A DNA stretch of 64,000 nt from Microbacterium sp. K24 (GCF_004794465.1 NZ_SSDJ01000156.1:1-64000); one strand, 5' to 3'; shown: positions 1 to 8,980, numbered from the stretch's first letter. Notes: generated by a model not told the origin, from the sequence alone. Translations and numbers: made by a program.

Positions 1-286
1 CGACGACCCGGTCGGTGAGGCCGAGCTCCGTCAGCAGCGCGCGCACGTGGCCGCCCCTGGTCGCGAAGCTCTCGGCGCCCGCGTCGACCACTACCCCGCC
101 GAGGTCGGCCCGGCGGATCGCCCCGCCGACGGCCTCCGTCTCTTCGAGCATGGTGACCCGCATGCCGACCTTCGCGCACTCGCGAGCGGCGATCAGGCCC
201 CCGATGCCTCCGCCGATCACCACGACATGCGTGTCGGCGGCGCGGGCGGCGAGAGCGGCGGGTTCGTGGGCGGGGTCGGCGGTCAT
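1..286 (-). CDS. hemY: Protoporphyrinogen/coproporphyrinogen oxidase, N-terminal part
   Basis: The gene starts at the ATG whose complement is at 284-286 and runs off the left edge, so only the first 95 residues are visible. Residues 20-30 read HVVVIGGGIGG, the dinucleotide-binding GxGxxG loop of an FAD amine-oxidase-fold enzyme, followed by an acidic strand end (MLEE) and a VDAGAESF segment typical of HemY/CgoX. The family oxidises coproporphyrinogen or protoporphyrinogen in late heme synthesis. Having hemE and hemA 1.3-2.4 kb away supports this assignment over other FAD amine oxidases. It lies 25 nt downstream of the ArsR gene on the same strand and may share its transcript. Function is inferred from the N-terminus and context. 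Confidence 0.8.
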   Translation of the reverse strand, partial: MTADPAHEPAALAARAADTHVVVIGGGIGGLIAARECAKVGMRVTMLEETEAVGGAIRRADLGGVVVDAGAESFATRGGHVRALLTELGLTDRVV

Positions 287-311
287 ACCGTCGATTCTCC
301 CATCGCGACGA

Positions 312-644
312 TCAGGCCTCGACGGGCGCGGCGCTCCCGCGGCCGCGCTTGCGCACCTCGCGGAGCACGATCTGCTCGGGGCAGACGGTCGAGAGGAAGT
401 CGCCGACCGAGAGGGCCAGCCGCTCGCCGACCAGCGAGTAGAGGATGCGGTTGGCGTCGCGCCGCTCGGTCACGAGACCCGCCTGGCGGAGAACGCTCAG
501 GTGTCGGGAGATCGTCGGGCCGCTGGCGGAGAACCTCGACGCGATCTCACCGGCTGCGAGCTCGCCATCCTTGAGGTCCTGCAGGATCTGCCGACGGGTG
601 GGGTGCGCGAGGGCGGCGAAGATGTCTGACGCGCTGTCTGCCAT
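312..644 (-). CDS. ArsR/SmtB-family repressor
   Basis: A 110-residue winged-helix protein. It opens with the family signature FAALAHPTRRQILQDL (about residues 9-24), and the recognition helix lies around SGPTISRHLSVLRQAGLV (about 42-59). There are no paired cysteines of the metal-sensing kind and only a single Cys near the C-terminus, so it resembles the metal-independent autorepressors of the family (SdpR-like) rather than arsenic or zinc sensors. A TATATT box ends 6 nt before the start codon, so the mRNA is probably leaderless. A dyad in the 66-nt region shared with the divergent SDR gene suggests it controls both genes. The ligand or signal is unknown. Confidence 0.85.
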   Translation of the reverse strand: MADSASDIFAALAHPTRRQILQDLKDGELAAGEIASRFSASGPTISRHLSVLRQAGLVTERRDANRILYSLVGERLALSVGDFLSTVCPEQIVLREVRKRGRGSAAPVEA

Positions 645-676
645 GTTTGCAATATAGCACTCCTGCTAGATACTAT
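645..676. promoter_or_regulatory. Divergent promoter with ArsR-type operator
   Basis: On the plus strand TTGCAA (647-652) and TACTAT (671-676) are 18 nt apart and point at the SDR gene. On the minus strand TATATT (651-656) lies 6 nt before the ArsR start. The dyad TAGCA-CTCC-TGCTA (655-668) sits inside both promoters, so a bound dimer would block both. Binding by the adjacent ArsR protein is an inference. Confidence 0.6.
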
Positions 677-710
677 TTAGCCGAGTAGCTCACAAGCGAG
701 GGAGCGCAGC

Positions 711-1634
711 ATGAGGGTGGCGATCACGGGCGGCAGCGGATTCGTCGGACGGAACCTGGCCGCACGCCTCGACGATGCGGTGGTGATCTCGCGTCGCAGC
801 GGCGTCGACATCACCGACGTCGACGCACTCGCCGCCGCGTTCGAGGGCTGCGACGCGGTGGCGCACTGCGCCGGGATCAACCGCGAGATCGGCGATCAGA
901 CGTTCCGGCGCGTGCACGTCGACGGCACCGCGGCGGTGGTCGAGGCCGCTCGATGCGCCGGGGTCCGGCGCATCGTCCTGGTGAGCTTCCTGTGCGCTCG
1001 ACCCGACTGCGGCTCCGGTTATCACGAGTCGAAGTGGGAGGCGGAGGAGATCGTCCGTCGTTCCGGCATCCCGCACACCATCCTCAAGGCCGGGATGATC
1101 TACGGTCCCGGCGATCACATGGTCGACCATGTCACCCGGGCCGTGCGGACACTGCCCCTGTTCTGGACCGTCGGCTACCGCGAGCGCACCGCCCGACCCG
1201 TCCCGATCGACGACGCGGTCGACGTGCTGGTCGCGGCCCTCGAGGGCCGCATCCCCGAACCGACGGTCGCCGTGATGGGGGTCGACGAGGTCACCCTCGG
1301 CGAGGCCATCCGCCGGATCGCCCGCGTCGCCGGACGCCGTCCTGCGTTCCTCCCGGTGCCGACGTGGATCGTGCGCATGCTCGCTCAGGTCACCGAGTGG
1401 ACGATGGTGGTGCCGCTGGTCGCGAAGGCCCAGGCGCGCATGCTGGCCGAGGGCGTGAGCGAGCCCGCTCCCCCGGCGCCCGAGGTGCCGCTCGAGATCC
1501 GCCCCTCGCGCCCGTTCAGTGACGAGCGCATCCGCGCGGCACTCCCCGACGGACGGTTCGGCCTCTCCGATCTGCGGCTCGCGCGACGGATTCAGCGCTC
1601 GGCGTGGACGAGTTCGACGATGCGGGTGAGCTGA
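711..1634 (+). CDS. Atypical SDR / NAD(P)-binding epimerase-like protein
   Basis: A 307-residue protein starting [13 protein letters not shown], the glycine-rich nucleotide loop of extended or atypical short-chain dehydrogenases. A YHESK (YxxxK) catalytic-type motif lies at Tyr104/Lys108. Residues 110-250 resemble the NmrA/NDUFA9-like branch ([16 protein letters not shown], then a DDAVDVL segment). The substrate cannot be read from the sequence. The ATG at 711 has GAGGGAG upstream as ribosome site. The last 43 nt overlap the 3' end of hemE on the other strand, and the gene is divergent from the ArsR gene that probably represses it. Both look inserted between hemE and hemY, which are normally adjacent in this group. 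Confidence 0.75.
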   Translation: MRVAITGGSGFVGRNLAARLDDAVVISRRSGVDITDVDALAAAFEGCDAVAHCAGINREIGDQTFRRVHVDGTAAVVEAARCAGVRRIVLVSFLCARPDCGSGYHESKWEAEEIVRRSGIPHTILKAGMIYGPGDHMVDHVTRAVRTLPLFWTVGYRERTARPVPIDDAVDVLVAALEGRIPEPTVAVMGVDEVTLGEAIRRIARVAGRRPAFLPVPTWIVRMLAQVTEWTMVVPLVAKAQARMLAEGVSEPAPPAPEVPLEIRPSRPFSDERIRAALPDGRFGLSDLRLARRIQRSAWTSSTMRVS

Positions 1635-2617
1635 TCGGGATCGGTCTCCGGCGGCACGCCGTGACCGAGGTTGACGATGTGGGCGCGCGCCGCGCGGCCG
1701 CGTGCGAGCACGTCGCGCACGTGCGCCTCCAGCACTGGCCAGGGCGCCGAGAGCAGCGCGGGATCGATGTTGCCCTGCAGGGTCACGTCGGGACCGACGA
1801 TCGCCGCGGCCTCGTCGAGCGGCTGGCGCCAGTCGACTCCGACACCGTCGGCCACGCCGTCGAGGCGCATGTCGGCCAGGAACGGACCGGTGCCGACACC
1901 GAAATGGATCGACGGGATGCCGATGCCCTCCAGCGCCGCGTGCGAGTGGGGTGCGACGAACGCCCGGTAGTCGGCCGGGCTCAGCGAGCCCGCCCAGCTG
2001 TCGAAGAGCTGCACGACGGATGCTCCGGCGTCACGCTGCGTCTCGAGGAACCGCCGCGAGACGCGGGCGAGCCAGCCGGCGAGACGGTTCCACGAGTCGG
2101 GGTCGGCGTGCATCATTGCTCGGGCGCGCAGATGCTCCTTCGACGGGCCGCCCTCGACGAGGTACGCGGCCAGCGTGAACGGTGCACCGGCGAACCCGAT
2201 GAGCGGGGTGTCTCCGAGCTCGGCGGTGACGAGACGGACCGCCTCGGCGATGGCCGTGCCGTCGAGCGAATCGGGGTCGATGGCGGTGATCCGCTCGACA
2301 TCGGATGCTGTGCGCACCGGGTTCGCGAACACCGGTCCGCGCCCCGGCTCGATCTCCACATCGACACCGGCGAGCCGCAGCGGGATGACGATGTCGCTGA
2401 AGAACACCGCGGCGTCGACGCCGTGACGGCGCACCGGCTGCAGGGTGATCTCGGCCGCGAGGTCCGGAGTGAGGCAGGCGTCGAGCATCCGCGTGCCGAC
2501 GCGCAGCTCGCGGTACTCGGGCAGTGACCTGCCGGCCTGACGCATGAACCACACCGGGGTGCGATCGGGGCGGATGCCGGCGAGGGCGCGCAGCAGCGGA
2601 GCGTCGGAGAGGGCCAT
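1592..2617 (-). CDS. hemE: Uroporphyrinogen III decarboxylase
   Basis: A 341-residue enzyme of normal family length that converts uroporphyrinogen III to coproporphyrinogen III in the cytosol. Recognisable blocks are [19 protein letters not shown] near the N-terminus (the family signature with the substrate-binding arginines), [35 protein letters not shown], and GNIDPALL near the C-terminus. The reading frame stays open far upstream, but the ATG at 2615-2617 has GGAGG just before it and matches the usual N-terminus, so I start there. It is divergent from hemA (72 nt between starts). Its 3' end overlaps the convergent SDR gene by 43 nt. Confidence 0.97.
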   Translation of the reverse strand: MALSDAPLLRALAGIRPDRTPVWFMRQAGRSLPEYRELRVGTRMLDACLTPDLAAEITLQPVRRHGVDAAVFFSDIVIPLRLAGVDVEIEPGRGPVFANPVRTASDVERITAIDPDSLDGTAIAEAVRLVTAELGDTPLIGFAGAPFTLAAYLVEGGPSKEHLRARAMMHADPDSWNRLAGWLARVSRRFLETQRDAGASVVQLFDSWAGSLSPADYRAFVAPHSHAALEGIGIPSIHFGVGTGPFLADMRLDGVADGVGVDWRQPLDEAAAIVGPDVTLQGNIDPALLSAPWPVLEAHVRDVLARGRAARAHIVNLGHGVPPETDPDQLTRIVELVHAER

Positions 2618-2677
2618 GCCTCCATCCTCCCATCCGGTCGTGATGAGCGCGCGGAGACGGCGCCCCGCCGAGGCGGG

Positions 2678-2683
2678 TAGAAT
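2678..2683 (+). promoter_or_regulatory. -10 box of leaderless hemA
   Basis: TAGAAT, followed by a 6-nt spacer and the GTG start of hemA. Transcription would begin at or next to the start codon, leaving no room for a Shine-Dalgarno leader. Confidence 0.6.
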
Positions 2684-2689
2684 CGTGGG

Positions 2690-4012
2690 GTGCTGCTGTG
2701 TGTCACGGCGAGTCACAAGACCGCCTCCTTCGAATTGCTCGAACGCCTGAGCCGCACCCCCGACGACGTCGCTTCCACGCTCGTGGACATGACGCCGTGC
2801 GTGCAGGGTGCGGTCGTTCTGGCGACCTGCAACCGCTTCGAGGCCTACGTCGAGATGGACGAGCCCGTCACCGCCGCCGGCGCCATCGGGGTCGAAGCCG
2901 TGATCGAGGCCGTCGAGGCCACCACCGGTGTGGCCGCCGCGGAGTTCGACGGCGCGTACACCGTGCACTCGGGCCGCCGTGTCGCCGAGCACCTGTTCTC
3001 GGTCGCGTCCGGTCTGGAATCCGTCGTGTCCGGCGAAGGCGAGATCGCGGGCCAGGTGCGCCGCGCTCTGAAGACGGCCCGCAAGGACGGCACGACCTCC
3101 CCCGAGCTCGAGCGGCTCTTCCAGCGCGCGAGCCAGGCGCAGCGCAAGGTCAAGAACGTCACGGCCCTCGGTCGCGCCGGCCGCTCGCTGGTGCGTCTGG
3201 CCCTGGAGCTCGCCGACAGCCGCATCGCCGACTGGTCCGCGGAGCGTGTGCTGCTCGTCGGCACGGGCGCCTACGCCGCCGTCACCCTCGCCACCCTGCG
3301 CGAGCGCGGTGCCGTCGACATCTCCGTCTACTCCCCTTCGGGCCGCGCCGAGGTGTTCGCCGCGAAGCACGGCATCCGTCCGATCAGCGCGGCCGAGTAC
3401 GCGCGCACCGCCGCGCACTCCAGCCTGCTCATCACCTGCACGACCGCGACCGAGCCCGTGCTCGGACCGGAGCACCTGCAGCACCCCGTCGGCGTCGCCG
3501 CCGTCGGATGCCCGGTTCCCTCGGCCGGCTCGGGATCGCACGCCCAGCAGCTCGTCGTCGACCTCGGCATGCCGCGCAACGTCGACCCGGCCGTCGGCGC
3601 TCTCGACGGCGTCGCCCTGCTCGACCTCGAGACGATCCGCTTGCACGCCCCGCTCGAAGAGCTGCAGGCGACGGATGCGGCGCGCAGCGTCGTGCGCGAG
3701 GCCGCCGACACGTTCCACGTGGTGGGCGCCCGGCAGAGCGTGACCCCCTCGGTGGTCGCGCTGCGCACGCACATCTTCACGCTGCTCGAATCCGAGATCG
3801 CCCGCGCCCGCGCCCGAGGCGACGAAGACGGCCGCGTCGAGCAGGCCCTCCGTCACCTTTCGGGAGTGCTGCTGCACACTCCGACGACGCGCGCGCATGA
3901 GCTCGCCGCCGCCGGTCGCGCCGACGAGTTCGCTGCTGCCCTCGGCACGCTCTACGGCATCGTGCCCGCGGCGGAGGCGAACGAACCCGGTACCCAGTCC
4001 TCGATCGCGTAA
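2690..4012 (+). CDS. hemA: Glutamyl-tRNA reductase
   Basis: A 440-residue protein that reduces Glu-tRNA to glutamate-1-semialdehyde, the first committed step of C5 heme synthesis. The N-terminal catalytic domain has [20 protein letters not shown] and the nucleophile Cys47 in [14 protein letters not shown]. It is followed by [14 protein letters not shown], the NADPH-binding domain ([13 protein letters not shown], about residue 187 on), and a C-terminal dimerisation helix region. The GTG at 2690 is chosen because it gives the standard N-terminus and a TAGAAT -10 box ends 6 nt upstream, indicating a leaderless transcript. It is divergent from hemE, as expected for a heme regulon. Confidence 0.97.
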   Translation: MLLCVTASHKTASFELLERLSRTPDDVASTLVDMTPCVQGAVVLATCNRFEAYVEMDEPVTAAGAIGVEAVIEAVEATTGVAAAEFDGAYTVHSGRRVAEHLFSVASGLESVVSGEGEIAGQVRRALKTARKDGTTSPELERLFQRASQAQRKVKNVTALGRAGRSLVRLALELADSRIADWSAERVLLVGTGAYAAVTLATLRERGAVDISVYSPSGRAEVFAAKHGIRPISAAEYARTAAHSSLLITCTTATEPVLGPEHLQHPVGVAAVGCPVPSAGSGSHAQQLVVDLGMPRNVDPAVGALDGVALLDLETIRLHAPLEELQATDAARSVVREAADTFHVVGARQSVTPSVVALRTHIFTLLESEIARARARGDEDGRVEQALRHLSGVLLHTPTTRAHELAAAGRADEFAAALGTLYGIVPAAEANEPGTQSSIA

Positions 4013-4039
4013 CGCCCTCCCCGGTGGGAGACTTGAGGC

Positions 4040-4615
4040 ATGGCCCTTCACATCACCGGAGACACCGCCGCCGACGAGCTGCTCACCGAGAACCCGCTGG
4101 CTCTGCTGGTCGGGATGCTGCTGGATCAGCAGGTCCCGATGGAGACCGCGTTCGCCGGCCCGCTCAAGATCGAGCAGCGCACGGGAGCGACGGATGCCGC
4201 CGCGATCGCGAGCATGGCCCCGGACGAGTTCCTCGAGGCCTTCAAACAGACACCCGCCGTGCACCGCTTCCCCGGATCGATGGCCACGCGCGTGCAGACG
4301 CTGTGCCAGACGCTCGTCGACGACTGGGGCGGGGACGCCAGCGCGCTCTGGACCCAGGGGGATCCGGACGGCGCCGAGGTGCTGAAGCGCCTGAAGACGC
4401 TCCCCGGCTTCGGCGAGCAGAAGGCGAAGATCTTCCTCGCCCTCCTCGGCAAGCAGTACGGCTTCACGGGCGCGGGCTGGCGCGAGGCCGCCGGCGCCTA
4501 CGGTGACGAGGGATCGTTCCGCAGCGTGGCCGACATCGTCTCCCCCGAATCGCTGACGAAGGTCCGCGAGCACAAGAAGGCGATGAAGGCCGCCGCGAAG
4601 CAGCCGAAGGCCTGA
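4040..4615 (+). CDS. HhH-GPD-type base-excision DNA repair protein
   Basis: A 191-residue protein. It has the [19 protein letters not shown] segment and the helix-hairpin-helix [21 protein letters not shown] (about residues 121-141) of the endonuclease III / HhH-GPD glycosylase fold. It lacks the C-terminal Cys cluster for a 4Fe-4S centre seen in Nth, and is shorter than Nth or AlkA. An aspartate or lysine equivalent to the catalytic residues cannot be assigned with certainty, so glycosylase activity is inferred from the fold. It follows hemA by 27 nt on the same strand and may be cotranscribed with it. A 24-bp hairpin begins 8 nt after its stop. Confidence 0.8.
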   Translation: MALHITGDTAADELLTENPLALLVGMLLDQQVPMETAFAGPLKIEQRTGATDAAAIASMAPDEFLEAFKQTPAVHRFPGSMATRVQTLCQTLVDDWGGDASALWTQGDPDGAEVLKRLKTLPGFGEQKAKIFLALLGKQYGFTGAGWREAAGAYGDEGSFRSVADIVSPESLTKVREHKKAMKAAAKQPKA

Positions 4616-4623
4616 CAGCAACG

Positions 4624-4679
4624 GCGTGGATCAGAAATGCCGCTCACGACGTCGTGTGAGCGGCATTTCTGATCCACGC
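4624..4679. terminator. Long perfect hairpin at a convergent gene junction
   Basis: Two perfectly complementary 24-nt arms (4624-4647 and 4656-4679) flank an 8-nt loop containing GACGTC. It sits between the convergent ends of the HhH-GPD gene and the epoxide hydrolase gene, so it can fold in both transcripts. There is no T-tract, so classical intrinsic termination is not certain, but a bidirectional transcription barrier or 3'-end stabiliser is likely. Confidence 0.7.
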
Positions 4680-4695
4680 GGACTCAGCGATTCGT

Positions 4696-5847
4696 TCAGC
4701 GCAGTCCGGCGAAGAACGTGCGGATGTCGCCGGCGACGAGGTCCGGACGCTCGAGGGCCGCGAAGTGCCCGCCCTCGTCGAAGCGGCTCCAGTGCACGAT
4801 GTTCGAGTTGTCGCGGTCGGCGAACACCCGGATCGTCTGGAAGTCGTCCTTGAACACCGCGACTCCGGTCGGGGCGGCGTTGATCTGCGGAGCCGCGTCC
4901 TCCCCGGCATCCGCCCGGGCGTTCTCGAGGTAGCTGCGGCTCATTCCGGATGCCGCGTTGGCGAACCAGTTCACGCTGACTTCGAGCAGGATCTGCTCGA
5001 GCGTGACGAGCGAGGTGCCGTTGCCGAACGAGTTAAACAGCTCGCTGTAAGCGAGGAGTCGGATCGGCGAGTCGCTGATGCCGACCGAGACCGTCTGCGG
5101 GCGCGAGGAGTTCATCGTGTTGTAGCCGCCGACCGACTGGAACCACTGCATGTGCTCGAGGCCGGCGTAGTCCTGCGGCTCGAGCCGCTCGAACTCGGAC
5201 GGGTCGCCCGACGGGAACGAGAACAGCTGCAGCACGTGCAGGCCGAGGAAGCCGTCCGGGTTCAGGAGCCCGAGCTCGCGGGCGACCATGGCGCCGTTGT
5301 CGGATCCGTGGATGCCGTAGCTGTCGTAGCCCAGGCCGCGCATGAGCTGGTCGTAGGCCGCGGCGACCTTGGCCGTGTTCCAGCCCGCGGACGAGAGCGG
5401 CTGCGAGAACCCGTAGCCGGGGGCATCCGGGATCACCACGTCGAACGCGTCTTCGGCGCGGCCGCCGTGCGCCACCGGGTCGACGAGCCGGTCGATCACG
5501 TCGAGGTAGTCGACGGCCGAGCCCGGGTAGGTGTGGGCGAGCAGCAGCGGCGTCGCGCCCTCCTCCGCGGAGCGGACGTGGATGAAGTGGATCGTCTGTC
5601 CGTCGATCTCGGTCGTGAAGTGCGGGACCGCGTTGATCCGGTCCTGAGCAGCGGCCCAATCGAACGAGCGCCAGGCCTCGACGGCCTCGCGGAGGTAGGA
5701 GTTGGGGGTGCCGGCATCCCAGTCGTCCGTCGGCGACGGCTGCGGCAGGCGGGTGCGGGCGAGGCGATCCTGGAGATCGGCGACCTCGGCGTCGGAGACC
5801 GAGACGGTGAAGGGGCGGATGCTGAGGGGAGCGGTTGTGTTGTTCAT
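4696..5847 (-). CDS. Epoxide hydrolase-family alpha/beta hydrolase
   Basis: A 383-residue protein. The N-terminal EHN domain (about residues 8-115) begins IRPFTVSVSDAEVADLQDRL and is followed by the alpha/beta-hydrolase core. The nucleophile elbow reads HGSDNGAM with Asp183, the catalytic His361 is in EGGHFAALE, and LIPDAPGYGFSQP-like strand context (residues 139-150) is present. The oxyanion motif usually written HGxP reads HTYPGS here (residues 105-110), an unusual glycine-to-threonine change. The family opens epoxides in detoxification or catabolism; the substrate is unknown. It is divergent from a WYL regulator across a 69-nt region with a clear dyad. Confidence 0.85.
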   Translation of the reverse strand: MNNTTAPLSIRPFTVSVSDAEVADLQDRLARTRLPQPSPTDDWDAGTPNSYLREAVEAWRSFDWAAAQDRINAVPHFTTEIDGQTIHFIHVRSAEEGATPLLLAHTYPGSAVDYLDVIDRLVDPVAHGGRAEDAFDVVIPDAPGYGFSQPLSSAGWNTAKVAAAYDQLMRGLGYDSYGIHGSDNGAMVARELGLLNPDGFLGLHVLQLFSFPSGDPSEFERLEPQDYAGLEHMQWFQSVGGYNTMNSSRPQTVSVGISDSPIRLLAYSELFNSFGNGTSLVTLEQILLEVSVNWFANAASGMSRSYLENARADAGEDAAPQINAAPTGVAVFKDDFQTIRVFADRDNSNIVHWSRFDEGGHFAALERPDLVAGDIRTFFAGLR

Positions 5848-5866
5848 GTCTTCGACGATACGAGCC

Positions 5867-5891
5867 TATTAGGTAGGATACGTTCCTAATA
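5867..5891. promoter_or_regulatory. Dyad operator between epoxide hydrolase and WYL regulator
   Basis: TATTAGG (5867-5873) and CCTAATA (5885-5891) form a 7-bp inverted repeat with an 11-nt spacer. A TAGGAT box (plus strand, 5874-5879) lies in the spacer. The dyad is AT-rich against a GC-rich background and is the obvious site for the divergent WYL/YafY regulator. Confidence 0.6.
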
Positions 5892-5916
5892 AAAGCATTC
5901 ATTCCGAGGAGTCGTC

Positions 5917-6882
5917 ATGGCCGATCCGACCGCACGCCTGCTCGCTCTGCTCGCGCTCCTCCAGACCGGGCCGGAGCGCTCCGGACGCGACCTCGCCGAG
6001 CGCCTCGGGGTCTCGACGCGGACCATCCGGCACGATGTCGATCGGCTGCGCGAACTCGGCTATCCCGTCGATGCCGCGCGCGGAGCCATCGGCGGCTACC
6101 GGCTCGGCGCCGGCGGAAAGCTGCCGCCACTGCTCCTCGACGACGACGAGGCCGTCGCGGTCACGGTGGGGCTGCGTGCCGCAGCGGGAATCGCCGGCGT
6201 CGAGGAGTCCGGCGCCCGGGCCCTCGCCAAGCTCGAGCAGGTGCTGCCGTCGCACCTGCGTCCCGTGGTCGACGCCCTGAAGTCGACCATCGACCGCGCC
6301 CCCGAGAACAACGACACCGACGCTCCCGATCCCGAGGTCGACGCGACCGTGCTGCGCGAGATCGCCGGCGCGATCCGCAACGAGGAGTGGCTGCGGTTCG
6401 ACTACCAGGACTCGCCCGTGCTCGTGGAGCCGTACCGGCTGCTGACCTGGCACCGACGCTGGTACCTCGTCGGTCGCGATCCGCAGACCGGCGACTGGCA
6501 CACCTACCGCGTGGATTGGATGGAACTGCGGATGCCGACGCGACGCCGCTTCGAACCGCAGCCGCTTCCCGGTGGGGACTACACCGCGTTCATGATGCGC
6601 ACGATCGCCGAGAGCGGATGGAAGGTGCACGCGCGTCTGCTCATCGACGCGCCCACGCAGCAGGTGCTCGACCGCATCCATCCCGCGGTGGGTGCGGTCG
6701 AGCCGATCGACGAGAACCACTGCGTGCTGGTGACCGGGGCCGACAGCCTCGACACGGTCGCCGCCTACATCGGGATGCTGATGATGGACTTCACCGTCGA
6801 ATCCCCGCCCGAACTCATTCCCCGACTGCAGGTGCTGTCGGAGCGCTATGCGCGAGCGGTCGCGGGGTCGGCCCGCTCCTGA
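5917..6882 (+). CDS. YafY/WYL-domain transcriptional regulator
   Basis: A 321-residue protein with an N-terminal HTH_11 winged helix (residues 1-60, including GRDLAERLGVSTRTIRHDVD and a GGYRLGAGGKLPPLLLDDDE wing). This is followed by a WYL domain (about residues 145-230, with EEWLRFDYQDSP, VEPYRLLTWHRRWYLVGRD) and a C-terminal WCX extension. WYL regulators sense small molecules or nucleic acids; the ligand here is not evident. The ATG at 5917 has CGAGGAG upstream. It is divergent from the epoxide hydrolase and probably its repressor or activator through the 5867-5891 dyad. Such pairs usually respond to the enzyme's substrate. Confidence 0.85.
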   Translation: MADPTARLLALLALLQTGPERSGRDLAERLGVSTRTIRHDVDRLRELGYPVDAARGAIGGYRLGAGGKLPPLLLDDDEAVAVTVGLRAAAGIAGVEESGARALAKLEQVLPSHLRPVVDALKSTIDRAPENNDTDAPDPEVDATVLREIAGAIRNEEWLRFDYQDSPVLVEPYRLLTWHRRWYLVGRDPQTGDWHTYRVDWMELRMPTRRRFEPQPLPGGDYTAFMMRTIAESGWKVHARLLIDAPTQQVLDRIHPAVGAVEPIDENHCVLVTGADSLDTVAAYIGMLMMDFTVESPPELIPRLQVLSERYARAVAGSARS

Positions 6883-6886
6883 GCGC

Positions 6887-7369
6887 TCAGCGGAGCACCT
6901 CGACCAGCGCAACCCAGGACACGATGATCGCCGACACGATCGCCAGCAGACATCCGGCCGCGCCGAGGTACAGACCGGCCGGGTGCCCGGCCAAGACCAG
7001 CACACCGGCGACGAGGTAGGCGACGATCGGCAGGAATCCGACGAGGTACTTCAGCGGGCGTGCCCGATCGGCGGGGTCCGGATCCGTGGCGATGAGCCGC
7101 GTCGCATGCACCTGGAAGACCGAAGCCAGGAGGGTGACCAGAATCGTCAGGGTGCCGAACCAGGCCGCGTCGATCTCGGGCACGAGCCCGAGCGCCGAGA
7201 CGGTGAGAGCCAGGACCAGCGCCGCGATCCCGGCCAGCAATCGGGCCGTGAGCGTGCGCGATTTGATGATCTCGCCGATGTTCACGCTGGAGGCGACGAT
7301 CACGAGGCCGACCAGAGCGGCGGTGGCCCCCGCCATGGCGACGTTGAACTCGCTCCACTCCGCGATCAT
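6887..7369 (-). CDS. Small polytopic membrane protein
   Basis: A 160-residue hydrophobic protein with four to five predicted membrane helices: about residues 12-30, 42-62, 68-85, 106-126 and 131-156. It starts MIAEWSEFNVAMAGATAALVG and has a polar loop (HATRLIATDPDPADRARPLK) in the middle. I recognise no enzymatic motif. It is convergent with the WYL regulator (4 nt apart) and lies downstream of glyQS, separated by a 15-bp hairpin, so it is probably transcribed on its own. No function can be assigned. Confidence 0.65.
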   Translation of the reverse strand: MIAEWSEFNVAMAGATAALVGLVIVASSVNIGEIIKSRTLTARLLAGIAALVLALTVSALGLVPEIDAAWFGTLTILVTLLASVFQVHATRLIATDPDPADRARPLKYLVGFLPIVAYLVAGVLVLAGHPAGLYLGAAGCLLAIVSAIIVSWVALVEVLR

Positions 7370-7418
7370 GCCGTCAGCATAGCGGCGACGGCATCCCGCC
7401 GACCCGGTGCTTTCGACG

Positions 7419-7458
7419 CGAACCGGCCCCCTGTAAACGCTCGCAGGGGGCCGGTTCG
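7419..7458 (-). terminator. Hairpin downstream of glyQS
   Basis: Arms 7419-7433 and 7444-7458 are perfectly complementary (15 bp, GC-rich, CGAACCGGCCCCCTG) around a 10-nt loop. It lies 31 nt past the glyQS stop and 49 nt before the next gene on that strand. There is no T-tract; termination activity is inferred from position and stability. Confidence 0.65.
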
Positions 7459-7489
7459 TACGTAGGGGGGCGGCTCGGCAAGATCCGGG

Positions 7490-8875
7490 TCAGGCCCCCC
7501 GGAGACGCTCCGCCAGGTACGCGTGCAGCTCGTCGATCGAGACACGCTCCTGCGCCATCGTGTCGCGGTCGCGCACGGTGACAGCGTGGTCGTCGAGCGA
7601 GTCGAAGTCGACCGTGACGCAGAACGGGGTGCCGATCTCGTCCTGGCGACGGTATCGACGACCGATCGCGCCGGCGTCGTCGAAGTCGACGGCCCACGAG
7701 CTGCGCAGCGTGTCGGCCACCTCGCGGGCGAGAGGCGACAGCCGCTCGTTGCGCGAGAGCGGCAGCACCGCGGCCTTGACCGGAGCGATACGCGGGTCGA
7801 GCTTGAGCACGGTGCGCACGTCGGTGCCGCCCTTGGCGTTCGGCACCTCCTCCTCGCGGTACGCGTCGACGAGGAAGGCCATCATGGCGCGGGTGAGACC
7901 GAACGACGGCTCGATCACGTACGGGGTGTAGCGCTCGCCCGTGGCCTGGTCGAAGTACGTCAGGCTCTGACCCGAGGCCTCGCTGTGGCTGGACAGGTCG
8001 TAGTCGGTGCGGTTCGCGACGCCCATGAGCTCGCCCCACTCCTTGCCCGCGAAGCCGAACTTGTACTCGACGTCGATGGTGCCGGCGGAGTAGTGCGCGC
8101 GGTCGTCTTCCGGCACGTCGAACTGGCGCATGTTCGCGGGGTCGATGCCGAGATCGATGAACCAGTTCCAGCAGGCCTCCACCCAGTGGTCGAACCACTG
8201 CTGCGCCTCGGCGGGCGGGGTGAAGAACTCGATCTCCATCTGCTCGAACTCGCGGGTGCGGAAGATGAAGTTGCCGGGGGTGATCTCGTTGCGGAACGCC
8301 TTGCCGACCTGGCCGATGCCGAACGGCGGCTTCTTTCGGCTGGCGGTGAGCACGTTCGAGAAGTTCACGAAGATGCCCTGCGCGGTCTCGGGTCGCAGGT
8401 AGTACAGGCCGGACTCGTCGTCGACGACGCCGAGGTAGGTCTTCACCAGGCCGGAGAAGGCCTTGGGCTCGGTGTACTGGCCCTTCGTGCCGCAGTTGGG
8501 GCAGGGGATGTCGGCGAGACCGTTCTCGGCCTTGCGGCCCTTGCGCGCCTCGAAGTCCTCGATGAGGTTGTCGGCCCGGAAGCGCTTGTGGCACTGCAGG
8601 CACTCGACCAGCGGGTCGGTGAAGGTGGCGACGTGGCCCGACGCCTCCCACACGCGCTTGGGCAGGATGATGCTCGAGTCGAGGCCGACCATGTCGCCCC
8701 GGCCGCGCACGAACGTCTGCCACCACTGCCGACGGATGTTCTCCTTGAGCTCGGTACCGAGGGGGCCGTAGTCCCATGCCGACCGCGAACCGCCGTAGAT
8801 CTCACCGGCCTGGAACACGAACCCGCGGTGGCGGGCGAGGGCGATGACCTTGTCGAGGCGGGACTGTTCGGCCAT
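7490..8875 (-). CDS. glyQS: Glycyl-tRNA synthetase, single-chain dimeric type
   Basis: A 461-residue class II synthetase of the alpha2 type that charges tRNA-Gly. Visible features are the N-terminal [22 protein letters not shown] block, two CxxC pairs (CLQCHKRF and CPNCGTK) in the insertion after motif 1, motif 2 around [15 protein letters not shown] and [20 protein letters not shown], and motif 3 toward the C-terminus. The last part is the anticodon-binding domain ([11 protein letters not shown]). The ATG at 8875 has TTGGAG just upstream. A TAGAAT promoter and a short leader hairpin precede it, and a 15-bp hairpin follows it. Confidence 0.97.
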   Translation of the reverse strand: MAEQSRLDKVIALARHRGFVFQAGEIYGGSRSAWDYGPLGTELKENIRRQWWQTFVRGRGDMVGLDSSIILPKRVWEASGHVATFTDPLVECLQCHKRFRADNLIEDFEARKGRKAENGLADIPCPNCGTKGQYTEPKAFSGLVKTYLGVVDDESGLYYLRPETAQGIFVNFSNVLTASRKKPPFGIGQVGKAFRNEITPGNFIFRTREFEQMEIEFFTPPAEAQQWFDHWVEACWNWFIDLGIDPANMRQFDVPEDDRAHYSAGTIDVEYKFGFAGKEWGELMGVANRTDYDLSSHSEASGQSLTYFDQATGERYTPYVIEPSFGLTRAMMAFLVDAYREEEVPNAKGGTDVRTVLKLDPRIAPVKAAVLPLSRNERLSPLAREVADTLRSSWAVDFDDAGAIGRRYRRQDEIGTPFCVTVDFDSLDDHAVTVRDRDTMAQERVSIDELHAYLAERLRGA

Positions 8876-8904
8876 GGTGGCTCCAATGGTCGGATGCGGG
8901 AGAA

Positions 8905-8931
8905 CCCGTGAGCACGGGCACTCTCATTCTA
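8905..8931 (-). promoter_or_regulatory. glyQS promoter and leader hairpin
   Basis: On the minus strand TAGAAT (complement of 8926-8931) is a good -10 box. The roughly 45-nt leader holds CCCGTG-CT-CACGGG (complement of 8905-8918), a perfect 6-bp stem with a 2-nt loop. There is no T-box-like sequence. Confidence 0.45.
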
Positions 8932-8945
8932 TCCGCGGTGCCGCT

Positions 8946-8966
8946 GGGTCCCTGAGCCTGTCGAAG
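8946..8966. repeat. Copy of a widespread intergenic repeat
   Basis: CCCTGAGCCTGTCGAAG (8950-8966) belongs, from memory, to a half-palindromic intergenic sequence scattered through many actinobacterial genomes. I see this one clear copy in the window, directly before the POT transporter promoter. Confidence 0.4.
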
Positions 8967-8968
8967 AG

Positions 8969-8974
8969 TACGGT
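8969..8974 (+). promoter_or_regulatory. -10 box of leaderless POT transporter gene
   Basis: TACGGT followed by a 6-nt spacer and the ATG at 8981. Confidence 0.5.
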
Positions 8975-8980
8975 CGTGGC

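Noticed and set aside
8876..8931. A T-box leader for glyQS
   Set aside because: The leader is only about 45 nt, with one short stem, and has no T-box antiterminator sequence. T-boxes are also rare for glyQS in actinobacteria.
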